This document shows positions 9,583-21,811 of a stretch of 64,000 bases of DNA, piece by piece. Source of the DNA: Lobosporangium transversale (taxonomy: Eukaryota > Mortierellomycota > Mortierellomycetes > Mortierellales > Mortierellaceae); contig NW_019028981.1 in the NCBI RefSeq assembly GCF_002105155.1, forward strand, positions 1,404,501-1,468,500, written 5' to 3'. The position numbers and the translations under genes are program-made. The notes under the pieces were generated by a model. The model was not told the DNA's origin, made no database searches, and worked only from the letters and a program-made list of their open reading frames with translations. Position 1 is the stretch's first letter. Every line of letters starts with the position of its first letter.

Positions 9583-9930
9583 CTTCTGCACCAAGGCTCA
9601 ATATCTACTGATGATAAATGCTGACTCCCAAACCTATAGTGCCAATATTTATATATTAGTATTTTACCACTTTAGTGTAAACTAGTCGATGCAGCACGCT
9701 TAATTCTCCTTTAATTTTGTCCGCCTCCCAATTATTGAACCTTAGTTCTAGTGCTAAACTCCCACAGGTGGGTTTGATGCACTCCATGGAAACAAGAAAG
9801 TCTTTTTTGATCGCGAGTAAAACTATGGGAGGCTATCTTTATGAAAACTACAATAAACGAGAAATATATTACGGTATATAGTTAATGGTACTTTTATTAC
9901 AGGATTGAATTAATAATTCAATATGGGTAT
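8419..9930. other. Promoter of gene A, SINE-like repeat and 3' flank of gene B
   Basis: 8419-8890 is the 5' region of gene A and is alignable with 12280-12700. 9073-9200 holds the second SINE-like copy. A 30-nt poly(A) run lies near 9549-9579. From about 9510 the 3' flank of gene B begins. No additional gene is recognised. Confidence 0.6.
9073..9200 (+). repeat. SINE-like dispersed repeat, copy 2
   Basis: Homologous to 1565-1697. It shares TCTAATACTCGAAGCGAAG-like sequence (one mismatch block), then GGCCTTTGAGGCTTG and an A-rich AAATAAAAAATAAAA tail. It sits between the two Lnt-like duplication units and is not part of either. Confidence 0.5.
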
Positions 9931-12279
9931 CTATTTACACTCGAGTGGCTCATCCAATATATTAAGAGGAACCTCTTGGGCACGATCACTATAGCCATCA
10001 GCCTCGACATAGTCATCACTATTTCTTCCTTTCTTCCTCTTGGTGATCCATGCAAACAGTCGATTTACAATCCTCTCAGGCAATACAAGCAAAGCTAATG
10101 TAATGACTGTAAGAGCGCAACAGATGTAGGCCCAAAGGTCCCCTACTACCTGGTACATAGTCCAGACTTTGTCATGTACTTCAATGTTAACAGTGTTTGA
10201 ATTACGAGAGGATGTTTCACTTCCAACTATCATTGGATTATAGTAATTTGAGGCTATGGAGCGAAGTGCGCCGCATGAAAAGATAGTGATGCCTTGCTCC
10301 ATAGCTCTGAATGCTTGCACAGCAGCCTCTTGACGTACGAAACTAGCTTTATAAGGCAAAAGGAGAGGAAAGAAGGTCAATCCATTGAAAGCTTTAGTTT
10401 CGTCATTCCATATCTAAATATTTAGTACACTCGAATTTTGATTATCCGAACGATTTGCCATAGAAAACGTTCGGATAAAAATTAGGTTTTATTGAATTGA
10501 GCTGTATTCTAAATTTTACAAAATATATATGTTCAGGTGACCCTGCACTTATATGTTCCCTAAATGCACGGCATTCGTTCGGCCATTCGTTCGGATGTGC
10601 AGTTAGGGGACCTATAAGTGCAAGGTCACCTGAACATTTCTATATATTTTGTAAAATTTAGAATACAGCTCAATTCAATAAAACCTAATTTTTATCCGAA
10701 CGTTTTCTATAGCAAATCGTTCGGATAATCAAAGTTCGAGTGTACTTGTTGCTCTTTCTCTCCCTATTTCTGCCTGCGTCAAACTTACTAGTAGACCTGC
10801 TCAAGCTGATCAATAAATTGATATTTTTCTGCTTAATTCCCTTTGAGAATGTCTGGAAATTTAAATCAAATTCAGTTGCTCCTCCAATAACCCCAAGGCT
10901 GAAAGAGGATGCTTTTCTTTCTGCTGCGGGCTGATTACTAGGCCCTGGCAAAAAATCGTTATCGATCCTAGGCTTTAGATGAGCTTTTTGGTACTCAAAT
11001 GCAACATTGCCGTTCCCGCTATACATCACAAATATACTCTTGCCCTTATTATTGCCTGTGCTATTATCAAAATCCTCATAAGCGATACCAACATATGTCT
11101 TGTACGTCATAGAGACATTCTTTGCTTGTGCCCATAAGTCGTTCCGCTCTTGTGAAGACGTAATACGTATCGCTTTCTCACTCCAGACCACTACATTAGA
11201 TCCATCTTTCGCCATCTCAACTGTTCGGTTGAACTGGTAACTTTGAATATCGGAAGGAAATCCATATGGAATTTGTGCTGACATATCACTTGTTGTCGAC
11301 AGACAAGAAATCCGTCTGGGAGAATAATTCAATCTATACTTCCCATTGGCCTGAATGGATCCATACAACAAGACAATCATCATCATAAACAGGTATATAG
11401 GCATCGGTGCAAATACTCCTGACCGGGCCTCTCCAGCTTGTCTCCGCATGTTGGCTTCAATAGGGTCCACATCATAGACACCGCCTTTTTTGTAATAATG
11501 TGTGCGCATCAAGTGGGTGAAACCGCGACCAATCATTACTGAAGTCCAGACCTTTTGTTAAAAGAAGTGAAAAGGAAAGAAAAAAAAAAAAGCATGCCAG
11601 CAAGGTCGGTATGAAAGCAATTAGACCCTGCGGCTCAAAGCCTTCAACATATATATACATACAAATCACTCACCATGATAAACTCAAGTCCTCCAATACC
11701 AGCAACGGCCACCCATCGTACAAAGGGCTGGTTGTCAAGCTGGGAATAAGCAATAGATCCCACAGTCCCTAATGGACTAACAGCATATACCACTGTGAAA
11801 AGGGCCACCCACACAGTCGGCAAGACCATAGTTGCCACCAAAGCTCTCACTCCATTTTGAAATGCCTCATCCGGTTTCATAAACCTTTCTTGCCAGCTCA
11901 AATGGATCCAAAGGGCTACCAACTGAACAACTGAGAGACTGAACCCCAATAGCATCGATGAACCCAGATCACTGTCTCCATTCTCTCCTATAGGGGTTTG
12001 GTAGGCAAGTCCTTTTCCGAGAGCCATACAGAGAAATAGATAGAGATTTCGAAGGATTGCAGCTCGTGACCATATAGATGAAGATAATGTGGATAATGGG
12101 GATGGTCCTCCAGGCCCTAACCTCTCTAAATAGCAGAGAGACATGAAAATGGCAAGGAAAGGTGCTGGCACAATATTGTGGAGCCCAGGGCCAAAGTAGT
12201 CACAAACGCCGACCAGAATGGGGACCCAGAATCCGACTAAGCTTGGAGAGAAGAGTATTTTTCTCTTTTCTTCTGCCAT
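9931..12279 (-). CDS. Apolipoprotein N-acyltransferase-like membrane protein, copy B
   Basis: Exons 11674-12279, 10789-11551 and 9931-10346; introns 122 and 442 nt; 594 aa. Exon 3 could also start 15 nt later without changing the frame. The architecture matches copy A: an Lnt-like membrane half, then a CN-hydrolase domain with Glu in NVVVWSEKAI, Lys in FEYQKAHLKP and again Glu (residue about 429) at the expected Cys in VIGGATEFDLNF, then AFRAMEQGITIFSC and a final TM helix. Intron 2 is enlarged by a foldback MITE at 10428-10742. Because both copies lack the nucleophile, the change predates the duplication or was homogenised. Possible roles are a pseudoenzyme or an altered chemistry; the substrate is unknown. 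Confidence 0.82.
10428..10742. mobile_element. Foldback MITE inserted in intron 2 of Lnt-like gene B (TA target duplication)
   Basis: A 315-bp near-perfect palindrome. Both ends read CACTCGAAnTTTGATTATC inwards and the arms stay complementary for about 140 bp each, with a short central spacer near CGGCATTCGTTCGGCC. It is flanked by TA (10426-10427 and 10743-10744). The corresponding place in gene A reads TTTAG-CA-CTTCTTGCTCT, uninterrupted, against TTTAG-TA-[element]-TA-CTTGTTGCTCT here. A TA duplication and terminal CA point to mobilisation by a Tc1/mariner/pogo-type transposase. There is no coding capacity. Confidence 0.88.
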
Positions 12280-13089
12280 TGCCTTTATGTGTTGACGATG
12301 TGAGAAATGGGATGATATAGGAAGAACTGAGGAAGAAAATAAGAAGAGGAAAGGAAAGGGTTGGAGGAAGGGAAAGAAAGATAGGAGAGAAGGTAGAGGG
12401 CGAATAAAGAGCTAACAAAATTGCATAAATGAAGATAAGAATAAAAATCAATTCAGGACATGATATAATCTTTGCCACCGCTACAGCCCAACCTTTGCTG
12501 AGAGCCCAACGGACATTCCGAGGAGGAAAATTGATTTTAAAGAATATACAAAAAGATCTTCACTCCCATGATTAAGGCTGGCAGTTTTATATTGTTGGTA
12601 TCCAATACCTTGGTATCTTTATAGACAAGCACATGCGGACAAAGAAAAGAAAAAAAGAGGAGCCAGTTGAATTTTGTCCGACAGTGTTTGTAAATATCGG
12701 GCCTTTTTTTCTTTTCTTTTCTTTTTAGAGCAAAAAAAGTCCATTTTCTGTACATGTACAAAATGCTTTTTTAGGTTAAGGGGGAATGGAAATAAACAAA
12801 AAACACAAAGATAACAGCTTGCTTTATTCCGATTACCCACCACAATACTTTAAACAATGGCTTTGATACAAAAAAAAAAAAAAAAGAGTTGATAGATCCA
12901 AAGATTTTATTGGCAGTACATGTACTCAGGGATAAAAAAAAAAAAAAAGTAACAAAGCCTTGAAGGTATGATGAATGGCTGATACAATTCATCACAATAT
13001 AAATACAAAAATAAAAAAAAAAATAAAAATAAATAAACTTGAAAAAGTGGTCATCTTCAGAAACAGTATCTAATGTCTATCGTTAATGT

Positions 13090-13120
<31 letters not shown>

Positions 13121-13145
13121 CAATACATATTTTTGAAGAGTTCGT
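12280..13145. other. Promoter of gene B and 3' flank of the Gln-rich gene
   Basis: 12280-12700 is the 5' part of duplication unit B. 12700-13145 is AT-rich with poly(A) runs and a T27 run at about 13094-13120, and probably contains the 3' UTR of the Gln-rich gene. No other gene is recognised. Confidence 0.6.
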
Positions 13146-13737
13146 TCAGCGACTCCGACCAGAATGGACCTGAGCAGTAGGTTGGATATACGTTGGAGTC
13201 AATGACAATGGAGACATGTTGGACCCATTCATCCCTGCACTCATACCTACCCCAACCATCTTTTGAGGAGGAGCCATAGTGACTGTTGTGGGTATAGTTA
13301 TAGTCATAGGCATCGAGGCTGTGGAGCCTTTGACGGAGTTCAGACCCAGTCCGACCTGTTTCTGCTGCTGCTTCAGCTGCCTTTGTTGCTGTTGAAGTTG
13401 CTGTTGCTGTTGAGCCAGCATCTGCTGCTGCTGAAATCGGATCTGCTGCAGTTGCTCCAACTGTTGCTGCTGTTGATGTTGAAGCGACATATCGTAACTA
13501 CCTGTGATCGCAGTCGCGCCCAAGCTTGGGCTTGGATTCGGAGACACTTGAAGCATATGCGGTGTTGTTGGAGCATCCAACTGATGTTGCTGTTGGACTG
13601 TAAAATAACCGTTGGAGGAAAAGCGCTTAGGTGATGTTCGTTGAGGAGTCATCATTGGCGAATGCTGTCCTGATTGCTGGTGTAGACTACCCTGGCTTCC
13701 TGAGAACACTGTGCGCTGGTATGGATGTTGCTGCTGC

Positions 13738-13808
<71 letters not shown>

Positions 13809-15180
13809 TTGAATTGTGTACTGGCTGCTCGATGAGAGTCGCTTACTTTGTGCATCCGTCATAGCATACAGGCCTGGGCTAGATGGGTGGGCTGACAATG
13901 GGCTGCTCATGTTTCCACTATGGAAGAAATGATGGTGTGATCCATTCGAGTCATGCCTAGCATTAGGGTCTCTTGCCAGCATTATGGGTGCACCACCCAA
14001 AGGTGATGATGGATGATGATGCTCATCCGCAAACATAGGTGTACGCGTCTTGGGTGAGCTACACTGAGGCTGAGGGGTGCCACCTAATCTCTGATTGGTC
14101 TTGAAGTCTCTTCGATGCTGCTGAACCAAGTTTGATAGGATAGGGTCCAATTTTGCATCCTTCGTGAACGCTTCCTTCTTTGCATTGGGTGTTTGGAAGC
14201 AAACAGAGGCACTTTCGCGGTCAACCTTAGAAATGAGTGTCTCCGTAACAATGACCGGAGTGCTACTTCTACGTGCCATCGTGGGAAGCGTTGGTGTGAG
14301 AGATGGGGATGGAGAGCGTCCTAGCTCAGCGCCCATGAAGCTGTGCCGTTGATGGGTGAGGTGCTGAGGCTGAAGCTGAGGCTGAGAGATGTGAAGCTCA
14401 CGGTCCATATAGGCACGAAGCTGAGGCGAAGAGGTTGAGAGTGGTGTACCGTGGGTCGAGCGGCGCACTTGTTGAGCCGCAGCCATTGCTTGTGCTTGAT
14501 GATCAATGTACATAGGCTCGCTCTTTTGAACAGAATACCGGTTGATGCTGCTACTGCTGCTGTTATTGCTGCCATTGCTGTGGGACTGATGCGACGGTTT
14601 GGGTGAAGAAGATCGAGAGATAGGCGCGCCTGACATGGCGCCCAAGTTGGAGCTCGATAGACGGTGATGTCTGTTGCCTTCAGTATCCTCGAACCCACTA
14701 TCTCTTGTCCTTCGCAACAGATGCTCCTCCATTTTGATGTTCTGAGCAGAGGAATTAGATGTTGCAGAAACAGAGCCACTGTGCTTGGTTATGTTGCCGA
14801 TCTGGTCTGGCGTCGAAAGCGAGCGCTGATGAGAGTACAAACCTCTATGTGTATGACTAGGTGGAGTCAATTCATCAATAGGGGTCAATGAGGTGGTCGA
14901 ATTTCTGGCCTCTGCTGATTTTTGTCCGAGTGTGGACGATGATGAAGACTTTGAAATTGGGGATGTGATTGAATCGGAGGACTTGCTTCCGCCAAAGAAC
15001 TTGGATATCCGCTTGCCAAGGGACACTGGAGTAACGAAAAGAAAATATGATTGCAAATAAAAAATAAAAAAATAAAAAAATAAAAAAAAAATAAAAAAAA
15101 AAAATAAAAAAAAAATAGGTATGCGTCAATACGTTTATTTATTTGTATGTAAGGAGCAATTCAGCGAAAAGTACTCGAAG

Positions 15181-15213
<33 letters not shown>

Positions 15214-16364
15214 GCTTACTCTTCTTCTTGTTTGACTTGACTGATTCACAGTTCTCAGAGGATGACAGAGTGTCAGAGTTCTGAGATGACTCGGAGAGGG
15301 AGAGTTGGGAAAGAGCTATAGAAGATACCAGCGATAGAGAAGATATATTGACAGGTTAACAATTAAATTCATACTCCTGAAGTCCATGGAAGATCGATTC
15401 TTTCTGGTTTTGCATTTGTGCCACACGATTCGATCTAATCGTGTAACGTAGCATAGTACAACAATATTTCTCGTACCTTGTAAAGTGTCGTTGCCAACAG
15501 TATTGAGCCCCAATGCTGCACCTGACATGAATTTTGAGCGACGCTTGGCTTCTGCAGCGGGGCCACTCAATGTCTCGTCATCACTATCCTCCTCCGAAGG
15601 AGTGTACTGCTTTGACAGCTTGGAGCGATGGGCAGGCAGTCCCCAGCTTTGGAGCCGCACTGGATTGTCTATAAGAAGGGGCGAACGCGTACGTCATTTG
15701 TAAGTGGTCAAAGTATAAATAACATTGCTCAGTCAGCAAAAGAATGACGGCTTTCAAATCCCTTTATTCCACTTGTCTCCCCTCTTTTTATTTTTTATTG
15801 ACCGTATTAATAGATCCGCGCAGAGGCCATGGCGCAAGCATTTGGTTACACATGATCTGACATGCAAGTGCAGATTAAAATAAAAAAAAGGGACGGAATC
15901 GACGCATTTACAAAGGAACCCGTTCGTTGAATCCCTTCATTTCCCACCAATACAATTACATGATCAAGAGTCCAATGCATATACGAATACGTCATGGACT
16001 GAGCTCGTTTTTTTATAAAGTTTGAATTGCTTCCTTGCTTACCTGATGCATGGTCATAGATTGCAGTATTGGATCCTAAACAGGTAGGGGAAGATGATGG
16101 AGATGGCGAGTGCAACGTCTTGGTGGGTGATGGTGGTGGCATGTAGTTTGAATAGATTGTATGGGATTGAGATCGAGGACGTGTGTTGCGGTGTTTGTCC
16201 TGGGCTTGATGAGCAACTGAGGGCTCAAGCAGAACGGAAGAAGGACGAGTGACCACGTTTGGTGGAACGGGATAGCGCATTTGTGTTGAAGATTGCTGCT
16301 GGTAACCCTGGGAGTGAGAAGGTTGAGGTAGTTGCTGCGAAGCGTTTGTGGAAACGAGATTCAT
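13146..16364 (-). CDS. Glutamine/serine-rich, largely disordered protein of unknown function
   Basis: Exons 16043-16364, 15477-15668, 15220-15315 and 13146-15025; all junctions are GT-AG with consistent phase; 829 aa. I recognise no family. The N-terminus is Gln/Pro/Ser-rich with repeated S-P motifs (PPPSPTKTLHSPSPSSSPT). Exons 2-3 are acidic/Ser-rich (SEEDSDDETLSG, then SESSQNSDTLSSS). Exon 4 opens with a basic-hydrophobic stretch, LGKRISKFFGGSK, the best candidate for a conserved or membrane-associating motif. Then come long Ser/His/Gln tracts, a run of about 28 Gln (residues about 609-636) and further Gln blocks predicted to be helical (QLEQLQQIRFQQQQMLAQQ). The many SP/TP sites suggest a phosphorylated regulator, which is inference only. 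Confidence 0.78.
13728..13811. repeat. Polyglutamine-encoding (CAACAG)n microsatellite
   Basis: An 84-bp run alternating CAG and CAA codons on the minus strand (TTGCTG on the plus strand) inside exon 4 of the Gln-rich gene. It encodes about 28 uninterrupted Gln. The mixed CAA/CAG pattern reduces hairpin formation, but the tract is still likely to vary in length between strains. Confidence 0.9.
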
Positions 16365-17150
16365 GATGGTAGTACTGTACAGTCGAATGCCGCTGAATCA
16401 CGTAAAGAGATTTGTAAAGGTTGGGAGGATATCGTCAAAAAAGGCGAGTTACAATGAACAACAAGATGTCGATGAGAATGTTACAGATAGTTCTTTTTAA
16501 AAAAAAAAATTGTCAGATAAAATCCTTTAGAACCATTAACACATTCTGGTCAATAAAAGAATGATGAAAATGGAGGTATGAATGGATAGGGAGCTGAATA
16601 TAAAAAAAATTATGATGAGAAAGGGAGTGGAATGTGTGGATGTGAGAGAGAGGGGTGATGATATTACAGGTAGAGTTGAGGAGAGCTGACTAACGGCAAC
16701 AGCAATGAAGAAAAAAGAAAAGAAAATAAAAGAAAGAAAGAAAGAAAGAGAAAGAGAGAGATATAGATGGACAGCGATGCACAACGACAACAGCAAACCG
16801 GTTTCCAGGAGCCTACACCAAAAGATGGCTATATGCTGGCAGTTAAAATGGCTCTGAATGATGGACAAACGGATAGGCAGCTCTTCGGATCTATGTATTG
16901 GAGAGAAAAGAACCAAAACATTATTAATTTGTCGGTATGTAGATGTGATATGTAAAATGCTTAAATAAATTATTAATAGTACAACTGTGATTTCAATTTA
17001 ATAAAGGAGCGGCTCGAATGAGCTGTTAATGCAATACAAATTATGTGTGTGTTGGGCCAAGCAAGATGCATGGAGAAGTGCATTAGAATAGATCATTGAA
17101 CATTCAAAGGACTCCTCGATCGGTGGCCGATGGGATCGCTGCCCTTTTCA

Positions 17151-17184
<34 letters not shown>

Positions 17185-19559
17185 AACACACCACATACAT
17201 GGTAGAACACACATGTATGGAACCAAGACAGAAAAAGACTAGTGCAGGTACCGGACAGGACGGCCTGGAATATTCACAGGTACAGATTGTCCGTTGATGC
17301 ATGGGGATATGATAGGTCGCGTGTCTAGACTTCATCTGATCGATCCATGACAGAGCCAATGGAGAGGGAGTCAGGTAGTAAGGCAGTTAACAAGGTCAAA
17401 ACGAGAGAGCACGTTCACGCGAAACAATGAAGAAAACAAATGAAAGAAGGTAGTAAAGAGTTGAGAAGAGCAGATTAAAGAAGAGGAATGAGAGCTGGGA
17501 GCTTTGATACATTCATTCACGTAAACAATGCACGTGTTATGATCGGAAACACAAAGTGTGAAAGCAATGGCTCTAGTCAAGCACGTTGGGTATAGCATCT
17601 CATGAACCAATATGTTTCAAAAATAACAGCCCATGGTCTTGCGGCAACTGTAACCGATAAACGATGCAGACTTTCATCATTACTTCTCCCTTTCTGTAAC
17701 ATCCTCTTCCTCCTTTTTTTTTTGATGCCTCTTTCTCCTACTAAAGTTCAGTTCTGAGTTGATTCTCCAAGTCATGTGAGTGGGACAATAATTAACAATA
17801 GATAATGTGCATGAGATGAGATCTTCGAGAAGACAGAGGGGGAGGCTAGGGAGGGGACTCCTAGCACCATGGACCATGAAGACGGGTGGTGTTTTGCAAT
17901 CTAAAAAAATAAGAGCCCGTGCTTTCTACACCACAACGCACAGTGCCATGGTAAAAAAGAAAGGAGGGTCCTGCTATTTTTTTGAACAAGGCCCATTCGT
18001 CTCTTCCACTTTTTCTTTTTCTTCTTTCCTTTGCTCGGACCGTTCTGGCCCTTAGATCCCTGGATGTTGTCCCGAAAATAAAGCAAGATAAAAATTGGGG
18101 GGATAACGCGCTCTCACAAGCCAGCCAATGAATGCTTGTGCTTCTCTTTTTTGAAACAGGTGCACGCATCGCACCACACATGCACATTCATGACACTGGT
18201 CATGACTACAAGATTGAAATGAATGAATCCAACTTTGATGTTTTAAAAAAAAAGTCCGGATGTTGTTACCTTTGAGGTATTAAATATTAGGATAGATAAA
18301 AGAAAGAAACATACACAAGTCGTGATGGAATGAAATCTCTGTGGCTCTCAGAAATGGAAGTGAGGGACTAATGTGAAAAAAGAGCACAATAGGATGGAGA
18401 AAAAAAAAAAAAAAGCCGATGGTATGAATAAATGAAAGAATGAAAGAGTTGAGAATGAGAGAAAAGAAAAATAAAAAAAAAATAAAAAGAAGAGTGAAGG
18501 AAAGAAAGGCGCAATTGAAGGCTTCGTATTTCAAAACTCCACTCCAATGTACTCTTTATATTTTGTTGATGTTAGGCTAATAATGCAGGCTTGATGGCCA
18601 TGGCATGTGGCTCTTACTCTTCGCCCTTTCTCATTTCCTAATCTTTCTAACACTGGCTTCTATTTTCTTTCCCTATCATGTCTTGATCTTTCTTTTTTTT
18701 TTTCAGCTTCTTTTTCTTGCTATTGTCATGAATGTGTTGATCTTGTTGGGGGATCTCAACAGCAGGGATCCTTTTGATTACATCAATGCCTAGTTTTCGT
18801 CTCATTGGGGAGGAGTAAAAAGGCATTGACAGCAAGCTGTTTGCCAACAAGAAACAGGCTAGCTGCAGACAAAATTAGTTGATGGAATGGAAATTTAAAC
18901 AGATTCAATGGTCAACTCAAAGTTATTCTTAGCGGAAAGGAAAAAGAAGACCCACGATGGATAAAAATATCCTCAACTGTCACTGTCCCCCTCCGCCTTT
19001 GGTCGTACATGGCATACATTGATTTAATTGGATCAATAAGTTATATATAAAAACTACACTCTCAATAGCCCGTAGGTCGCCCTAGGGCTAATTTTGTTGT
19101 CAGTCATCATTCAGGCACAACGAAATCTTGTGAACATGTGGCCCTGCTACTCTCTGTACTAAAAAAAAAATAAAAAAAAACGAACATTCGTCGTGTGAAC
19201 ATTGGAGATATGACATCTATATACATATCCAACTAGATAAAGGGGCAGGAAAGAAAAGAATAAAGCAGAAGCATGGAGAATATATACTTGCTCTTCTCTC
19301 TCTCTGTTTGCTCTACATATACTCTACTCTACATGTATTTACTCTGCTCTTCTTGCTTGTCAATCATAGAAGAAGAATAAAAAACATATTTCATAATATA
19401 AGAAAAAAACCAATGGCTAAACTGGCTAAACTTTTTGCATATCATCAACAAACATGATGCTCTCTCTCACACGCTCCAAAGAAGTTTAACAAATACTTTC
19501 ATTCCATGGCGGCACCTTAACCTTAATATTGGTATCCAGTTCATACATGTATCCAATAT

Positions 19560-19609
<50 letters not shown>

Positions 19610-20319
19610 CTATATTTTCTTTTTCTTTTTCTTTTTTCATCATTGATCAATGCTCATTCTTGGCAAAAGGATTTTCTCTCTTTCTCCTTCCTCATCAACC
19701 TTATTTGATCGATCCCGAGTAATAAAGCATTTTTAAGGTTTTATCAAGTTGTAACAAATAAACCACCTTCAATCCCTTAATTCTTGTCCTTAATGGTCAT
19801 TACGACCGAAATCCGATCCTTTATAGATTGACACATCTCGACACATACAAGTCATAACGTGCTGCATAAGTCACATGGGACGCTCCATATATATATATAC
19901 TAACTGAATCATCCATGTTGAACAGAGCTTTAAAAAGTTGTGAGCAGGCGACAATAGATAGAGTAAAGTATTGCTGACAAAACACTATTTTCATAAAGGT
20001 TTCAATACGCGTAATCAATATTTACAGCAACATTTAAAGCACAGCCATACTGGTCACTTTTAACGATGGCACCACGCATTTCTGTTAAGTAATGCACAAG
20101 TGCAATATCTATCTATTTTAACAACGACGATGGCACAAACGCGAGATAGTCGGGTAGGAACCAAACAACACGTGCTCAGCCAACCAAATCATTTATTTCT
20201 CTTCAATTAAAGAGCCACCTGGCCTACATCGATTTTTATGAACAATAAAATAGTTTTTCTCCTGCAACTGATGTAATACAAGTTTTATTATCATCAACTC
20301 TGATCACTTGTTCTCAATT

Positions 20320-20354
<35 letters not shown>

Positions 20355-21285
20355 GCTGGTTTTGTCCGAGTCATGATGAAAAATATATCGTCAAAAAAAC
20401 TGAGGCTATGGGCCTGTAGCACAACTAGCTGATAGCTTTAAAAGGTCTGTTATGGCTTCTTTTTTTTTTTTTTTTTTTTAATATTAGAGATCATCATAAG
20501 ATATGGGTTTGAAAGCAATATTAATACTAAAGGTTTTGTAATTTCAAGTTCGTTTACTCAAGATGCAAACTAAATAAACTTGGCCGGGAATTAACTATGC
20601 ATTGAAGTTTCATATCGTTATTTTCAACCTCTTGCTTCTTACGTACGCTGGCCTTTTTTATCCTACCATTCTATTCAACATTGTGTTTCTCCAGACGCAA
20701 TAGAAATAACTTTAACAGTTCTTACTAGAAAAAAAAGCCATCAAGGAGTATCCTTGTAGAAGTATGTAGCAAACTGCATTGTGTATGATGCGATCGACAC
20801 TATGTAGCCTGTGGTCTTGAGGAAAGCAGGTACACTTTGGAACAAAATTTTTTTAGTGCGTGCCACCAATTTTTAGTCGACTCAACACAGCTCTTACACC
20901 CATTTTCATTTAATATTGCCCAGACAATTAAGGATTTTACAGCATATTTTAGCACGGTCAAGTTGCCCTTCTATTCATGAAAACAGCCTCCGCCCTGCCA
21001 CAAAAAATGCATCCATTCATTCTATCATTCTATTCATCTATCCCTTCACTTACACATCACCTTTGCTTCACATTCATTAACGCCAGCTTCATCTGCTTGG
21101 GACCTGGCTGGTTCTTCGTGTCTCCATTCATCCCTCTTTTATTCTTCTTCTTCTTCTTCCATCCTATTTTTTTTTTTTAATTCTTTTTCTTCTTTTCACG
21201 CAGCTCAGTCAAAAAAACGACAAAGCTCTGCTCATCTTTTTCGTTTATCTGTTCACCTTGGTAATTTTTTATTTTCCTATCCAAC
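16365..21285. other. Long divergent intergenic interval with simple repeats
   Basis: 4.9 kb between the starts of the Gln-rich gene (minus) and the STIMATE gene (plus). I found no convincing gene. Contents: a (GAAA)n stretch near 16735-16760, T/A homopolymer runs at about 17155-17180, 20322-20350 and 20461-20479, a (TA)n microsatellite at 19566-19607, and C/T-rich segments at 21130-21200 just upstream of the STIMATE start. The interval could hold regulatory DNA or an unrecognised ncRNA. Confidence 0.5.
19566..19607. repeat. (TA)n microsatellite
   Basis: About 21 uninterrupted TA dinucleotides followed by a (TTTTC)n-like stretch. It lies in non-coding DNA. Confidence 0.95.
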
Positions 21286-21774
21286 ATGGATTACTTTCGA
21301 GTCCCACGAGCACTGCCAGACGAAACGAGTCCTGATACTCAACCACAAGTAGGCGGATCATGTGAGCTAATGAGCTCCTTCGCCATCATTGTGCAACTGC
21401 TCCTTGCTACCATCGCTTTCTCTACTCTCATCTTCAAACGCAGCAAAGAAAGGCCAATGCGTCCTCTCAAAGTCTGGTAAAAGAAAAAAAAAAATTACAC
21501 TGTTGTTATCGTTACATTATTACCATTATCAATGTTATTATATCCTTTTTTGCAAGTGTCAATGCAACTCAGTATAAAACATAAGGACAAAAGACTGATC
21601 CATGGTTTGAATTCTTTATACTGTTTGTGTACCATTTAGGATATACGATGTTAGCAAACAAATTGTCGGCGGCGTTGTTATCCACTCACTCAATCTCTTG
21701 GCAGCCACACTCTTTGGACTTTCTTCTGAACAAAAGGATTCCAACCCATGCATCTGGTAAGTTCAAAGACCTAT

Positions 21775-21811
<37 letters not shown>

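Larger units (their letters stand above)
9510..12700 (-). repeat. Tandem duplication, unit B
   Basis: Second unit of the Lnt-like duplication (see 5960-8890). It is longer mainly because of a 315-bp MITE in intron 2 and a poly(A) expansion near 9550. Identity to unit A is uneven: exon 1 and intron 1 are nearly identical over about 480 bp, whereas exons 2-3 and the flanks are clearly diverged. Confidence 0.85.

Noticed and set aside
13263-13864. Several plus-strand frames opposite the polyglutamine exon
   Set aside because: Leu/Ala/Val-only translations of the (CAACAG)n repeat, with no independent evidence.
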